Origin: Nannocystis pusilla
GTDB lineage: Bacteria; Myxococcota_A; Polyangia; Nannocystales; Nannocystaceae
Length of the DNA stretch: 64,000 nt
Direction of reading: 5' to 3'
Assembly (NCBI RefSeq): GCF_020073745.1
Contig: NZ_JAIRAU010000043.1
Coordinates: 401,578 to 465,577, forward strand
Made by a program: the position numbers and the translations under genes. This document shows, piece by piece, positions 62,358 through 64,000 of the stretch. Below the pieces are notes generated by a model that saw only the letters and a program-made list of their open reading frames with translations, did not search any database and was not told the origin of the DNA. Numbering within the stretch: position 1 is the stretch's first letter; each line of letters begins with the position of its first letter.

Positions 62358-62983
62358 TACTGGCCGGTCTCGTTCCCGGGCGCCCAGGTGCGCGCGTGGG
62401 CCGTGAGCCAGGCATCGAGCGCGGCGACGCGGGTCAGCGCGGCGCTGGCCCGCAAGCGCAGCGCGTCGTCGCCGACGATCACGTCCTCGAACATCTCGCG
62501 CGCCAGCGGGTCGATCGGGGCGGCGTGGAGTTGCTGCTCGAGCACTTCGTATTCGGGCGCGCGGGTCGGGACCTCCGGCGCGAGCGCCTCGAACGCGTCG
62601 GCGTGGATCAGCATCTGCCGCATCTGTCGACCGTCGAGCGTGAACGGCGACGGCGCCCAGATGCTGTCCGTGTTGACGCGGGCGAACAGTTTCAGCAGCG
62701 CCTCGAGCCCGGGCCCGCGGGCGAACACGGCGAGTTCGGTGGAGGCGTTCGGCGCCAGGACGCGACCGGCCTTCACCATTCGCGCGAAGCCGATCACGAA
62801 CTGCGCGGTCAACCCGTCGGGGGTGATGAAGTCGATCGATCCGAGGCGATCGTAACTGCCGCGGATCGGCAGCGAGAGCGGGGCCCAGCGCTCCGGCGTC
62901 ACCGCCACGAGGGCGATGTGCACGGCGTTCGAGCCCCGCAACGAGAGCCCGGTGATCGGGCAACGAAAGTCGAAAAAACCCAC
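62192..62983 (-). CDS. Hypothetical cytoplasmic protein
   Basis: A 263-residue protein if it starts at the GTG at 62983 (VGFFDFRCPITGLSLRGSNA); another GTG at 63001 would add six residues. I recall similar MGFFDFxCPxxGLS starts in uncharacterised myxobacterial proteins. The N-terminal half is beta-rich (YDRLGSIDFITPDGLTAQFV), the C-terminal half helical (LALREMFEDVIV-type, AALTRVAALDAWLTAHARTW). A CxxxG near the start could be half a metal site. No signal peptide. The function is unknown. Confidence 0.65.
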   Translation of the reverse strand: MGFFDFRCPITGLSLRGSNAVHIALVAVTPERWAPLSLPIRGSYDRLGSIDFITPDGLTAQFVIGFARMVKAGRVLAPNASTELAVFARGPGLEALLKLFARVNTDSIWAPSPFTLDGRQMRQMLIHADAFEALAPEVPTRAPEYEVLEQQLHAAPIDPLAREMFEDVIVGDDALRLRASAALTRVAALDAWLTAHARTWAPGNETGQYYTSIDLEFALAARRDLAADPALVRVIDGVIAEREHEAEEDRRQQAWEDRVFGRS

Positions 62984-63141
62984 TTGACGCGTGTAACACA
63001 CGATCCGGACGGCGACAACGGAAACCGCGAGACAGCCATGATTTACTGGAGTCTCGATTCAGAGCATTGAATCACCATTCGACGCGCACGAGGTCGACCC
63101 CGTCCGCCCCGTTCTCGAGGGTTCACCGCGCGGCGCGGCGA

Positions 63142-63546
63142 CTAATTACAGAGCTGTGCGTCGACGATTGCGGCCTGGCCCTGCCAGTCCTTGACGGCGA
63201 CGCCGAGAGCGTCGGCGGATCGGTCGCGCTCGGCCACGCCTGCCTCGCTCGTCGGAGCCTTCTGCGCCCGCTTGATCGTCTGTACCAGCTCCTGCGTGTG
63301 AACGCGCAAGATCTTCAGCTCGGACGCGGTGGTGGACGTGAGCGCCGCGTGCAGCTTTTCCGCGCCCGGCAGGGCGCTCCTGGTGTCGAGCTTGTCGAGC
63401 GCCGTCCGGACCTCGGCGATCAGCGGCTTCGCCTCCTTGCACTCGCCCGGGGCACATCCGGACAGCGCCCCCAGGCTCGAGCTTGCCAGCGCCGCGGCCA
63501 CCACCAACGACCATTCTTGCTTCCATGCGCGCGAGGTTCTTTGCAT
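63142..63546 (-). CDS. Small helical lipoprotein
   Basis: A 134-residue protein from the ATG at 63546: basic start, hydrophobic segment (WSLVVAAALASSSLGALSG) and lipobox LSGCAPG. The mature ~100 residues are helical (LIAEVRTALDKLDTRSALPG; LKILRVHTQELVQTIKRAQK) and end in a Cys-containing tail (AAIVDAQLCN). One Cys pair (CAPGEC) follows the lipid anchor. It is convergent with nothing and stands upstream of the FHA-LuxR gene end. The function is unknown. Confidence 0.6.
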   Translation of the reverse strand: MQRTSRAWKQEWSLVVAAALASSSLGALSGCAPGECKEAKPLIAEVRTALDKLDTRSALPGAEKLHAALTSTTASELKILRVHTQELVQTIKRAQKAPTSEAGVAERDRSADALGVAVKDWQGQAAIVDAQLCN

Positions 63547-63636
63547 GCGCCGGATGATGCCGCCGAGCCGGGCCGCCGCCGTCGCCCGACCTACGTAGGC
63601 GCGCGCGCCGTATCGGCTCGAATTGCGTAGCGGGCG

Positions 63637-64000
63637 TCACGCCAGCCCGCGCTTGGCCAGCGCCGTCGCCAGGGCCGAGCGCGAGCCGATGTCGAGGCGC
63701 GTGTAGATGTGGTCGAGGTGGCTGGTCACCGTCCGCGCGCTGATCCCGAGGGTCGCCGCGATCTCGGCATTCGTCAGCCCCTGACACACGAGCTTGGCCA
63801 CCTCGAGCTGGCGCGGGCTGAGGTCGAGCGGCGGGAGGGTCGTCTCCTCGAGGGGGTCGGCGTCGAAGGTGAAGCACAGGCGGGCCACCGGGCCGACCTC
63901 GATGCGGTCCTGTCCGCGGAGGATCGTCAGGTCGACCCGGACCCCGTTGACGTGGATGCCATTGGTCGAAGCGAGGTCGATCAGGTTGAAGATGCCGTCG
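63637..64000 (-). CDS. FHA-LuxR regulator, 3' part only
   Basis: The frame is open to the window's right edge, so the N-terminus is missing. The visible ~120 residues begin in an FHA domain (IDLASTNGIHVNGVRVDLTI, GQDRIEVGPV), which binds phosphothreonine. They continue into a LuxR-type helix-turn-helix: LSPRQLEVAKLVCQGLTNAE, then IAATLGISARTVTSHLDHIY. It probably links a Ser/Thr kinase signal directly to transcription. Kinases are encoded elsewhere in the window, but a partner cannot be named. Confidence 0.88.
   Translation of the reverse strand, partial: DGIFNLIDLASTNGIHVNGVRVDLTILRGQDRIEVGPVARLCFTFDADPLEETTLPPLDLSPRQLEVAKLVCQGLTNAEIAATLGISARTVTSHLDHIYTRLDIGSRSALATALAKRGLA

Overview
This is a very GC-rich, gene-dense stretch of chromosome from a myxobacterium. 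The most likely source is the family Nannocystaceae (Nannocystis or a close relative). Evidence: lipoproteins whose lipobox is followed by Thr/Ser/Pro/Asp-rich linkers, DUF4215-type Cys-rich repeats, two Hanks-type Ser/Thr kinases, ECF sigma factors, and a homologue of the myxobacterial plasmalogen desaturase CarF. No replication, phage or plasmid genes were seen. The only clear mobile element is one IS630-type insertion sequence.

Layout. 0-11.5 kb: the 3' part of a TPR protein kinase, an ECF sigma factor, a divergent LysR regulator and NAD(P)H:quinone oxidoreductase with a palindromic LysR box, a beta-barrel-like protein, a COG3014/LpoB-like envelope pair, DUF493, a sigma factor fused to a cupin, and an S4 RNA-binding protein. 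11.5-20.5 kb: a lipoprotein and kinase pair; a structured non-coding stretch behind a strong promoter; a three-gene RNA-repair operon (unknown protein, RtcB ligase, release factor PrfH); then an Asp/Asn hydroxylase overlapping a GNAT/cyclic-nucleotide-binding fusion. 20.5-30.9 kb: envelope and membrane proteins (DUF2079, DUF4349), CarF, type II NADH dehydrogenase and a glutathione S-transferase. 31-42.6 kb: a beta-propeller lipoprotein, a crotonase, a Cys-rich lipoprotein, a YqaA/DedA protein, then a minus-strand molybdenum block (NuoE-NuoF-like diaphorase, MoeA, MoeA fused to a periplasmic-binding domain, a propeller protein, MobA). 42.6-46.8 kb: a PD-(D/E)XK-like nuclease with a small partner, two paralogous coiled-coil proteins and a TraB-like lipoprotein. 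46.8-64 kb: mostly secreted or lipid-anchored proteins (amidase, TSP3-repeat, DUF4215 and VCBS proteins, soluble aldose dehydrogenase), AlkB, the IS630 copy, DUF72, and an FHA-LuxR regulator cut by the window end.

The outstanding non-gene signal is a dispersed family of short palindromic units with core RCATGY, repeated at an exact 14-nt step. There are about 30 loci between 9 and 58 kb. They form arrays of up to five units in intergenic gaps (20.6, 23.0, 30.9, 33.2 kb). They also occur inside coding regions (rtcB, prfH, both moeA genes, the NuoF-like gene), where local codon use departs from the genome's strong G/C-third-position habit. I know of no described element with these properties. 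It is the best candidate here for something new. Second best is the RNA-repair operon with its unknown first gene and a hairpin-rich leader.
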